64,000 nt of DNA from Pseudomonas prosekii (GTDB taxonomy: Bacteria > Pseudomonadota > Gammaproteobacteria > Pseudomonadales > Pseudomonadaceae), in contig NZ_LT629762.1 of assembly GCF_900105155.1 (NCBI RefSeq), positions 2,604,001 through 2,668,000 of the forward strand. Reading direction: 5' to 3'. Shown piece by piece: positions 63,666-64,000 of this stretch. The number at the start of each line of letters is the position of its first letter. Position 1 is the first letter of the stretch. The notes beneath the pieces were generated by a model that was given only the letters and a program-made list of their open reading frames with translations, did no database searches and was not told where the DNA came from. The position numbers and the translations under genes are program-made.

Positions 63666-64000
63666 CTTGGAAATATCCCAGAACTACTTGTCTTGAATCA
63701 CAGCAAACAGCGGCGCTGCGCAGGATGATGGCAACCGGAATGACCGTATGTCGGAAAGTACAAAAGAGGGAGTGAATGACACGCTTTTGGACAGGTCGCC
63801 GCATGAATATCAATGTGACATTACTGGGGCGATTGTTTAGGATGGCACCCATAAGGTCAATAGTTTGGCATAAACTAAATAGCCAAAAGCTATAGCCAAA
63901 TATTTGACGAAATATAGCGTCAAACTAATGAACTAATCTACATAAGTACGTCCAGACTGCTTTGACGAAATCGTCATCAGGTCCATGGAAGTCAACTGAA
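63666..64000. promoter_or_regulatory. AT-rich divergent control region upstream of lapE
   Basis: No gene is seen in these 335 nt. The stretch 63830-63960 is clearly richer in A/T than the rest of the window. Inverted repeats: TTTGACG/CGTCAAA at 63903-63924 with 8-nt spacer, and TGACGA-AA-TCGTCA at 63963-63976. At 63856-63869 GTCAATAGTTTGGC agrees at 11 of 14 positions with the FleQ box GTCANTAAATTGAC as I recall it. Regulation by FleQ/c-di-GMP would suit lap genes but is not shown. Confidence 0.45.

Overview
The window is GC-rich, gene-dense DNA from a fluorescent pseudomonad, most likely the Pseudomonas fluorescens group. The evidence is the Pseudomonas-style REP palindromes in many gene gaps, an OprD-type porin, a MarR/FUSC/DUF1656/HlyD/OprM efflux operon and a LapE-LapB-LapC type I secretion set. 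There are no rRNA, tRNA, CRISPR or IS elements that I can see. Species assignment is inference.

Region by region. (1) 1-3648, minus: MHS-type transporter, amidase and a cut-off OprD porin, an apparent amide uptake and hydrolysis operon. (2) 3886-13823, plus: nine tightly packed genes that look like an unrecognised small-molecule biosynthetic cluster. They encode a class II aaRS-like amide synthetase, an LLM flavin monooxygenase, an MFS exporter, both subunits of a B12-dependent glutamate mutase, two ATP-grasp ligases, a PP-loop ATPase and a PanB-like enzyme. A convergent MocR-type regulator follows at 13833-15227. (3) 15525-17771: a PEBP-family secreted protein and a Rieske/FAD reductase, then a REP array with an exact 112-bp period. 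(4) 18332-24667, minus: pgaABCD for poly-N-acetylglucosamine. (5) 24917-32892: a DUF945 protein, a two-TM protein, an aae-like efflux operon with its MarR regulator, and DUF2789.

(6) 33251-46599, minus: an operon around a ~2,850-residue adhesin with twenty ~102-residue repeats. With it are a TolC-like protein, an APS kinase (PAPS supply), an Asp/Asn beta-hydroxylase and two sulfotransferases. Together they suggest covalent modification (hydroxylation and/or sulfation) of the adhesin. (7) 47026-52778: a tail-collar protein, a DUF6916 protein, a GNAT enzyme and a three-gene export module (HlyD, GAF-HlyD, M50 metalloprotease-HlyD fusion). This module has no ABC ATPase and may serve the adhesin. 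(8) 53028-58375: an EmrAB-OprM type tripartite pump with a LysR regulator. (9) 58757-63665, minus: lapE-lapB-lapC. Its 3' end is partly duplicated together with REP sequence. The right edge (63666-64000) is AT-rich, non-coding and carries inverted repeats; a divergent lapA beyond the edge is likely but not visible.

The two systems most worth attention are the B12-mutase/ligase cluster (3.9-15.2 kb) and the sulfotransferase/hydroxylase adhesin locus with its unusual exporter (33-53 kb).
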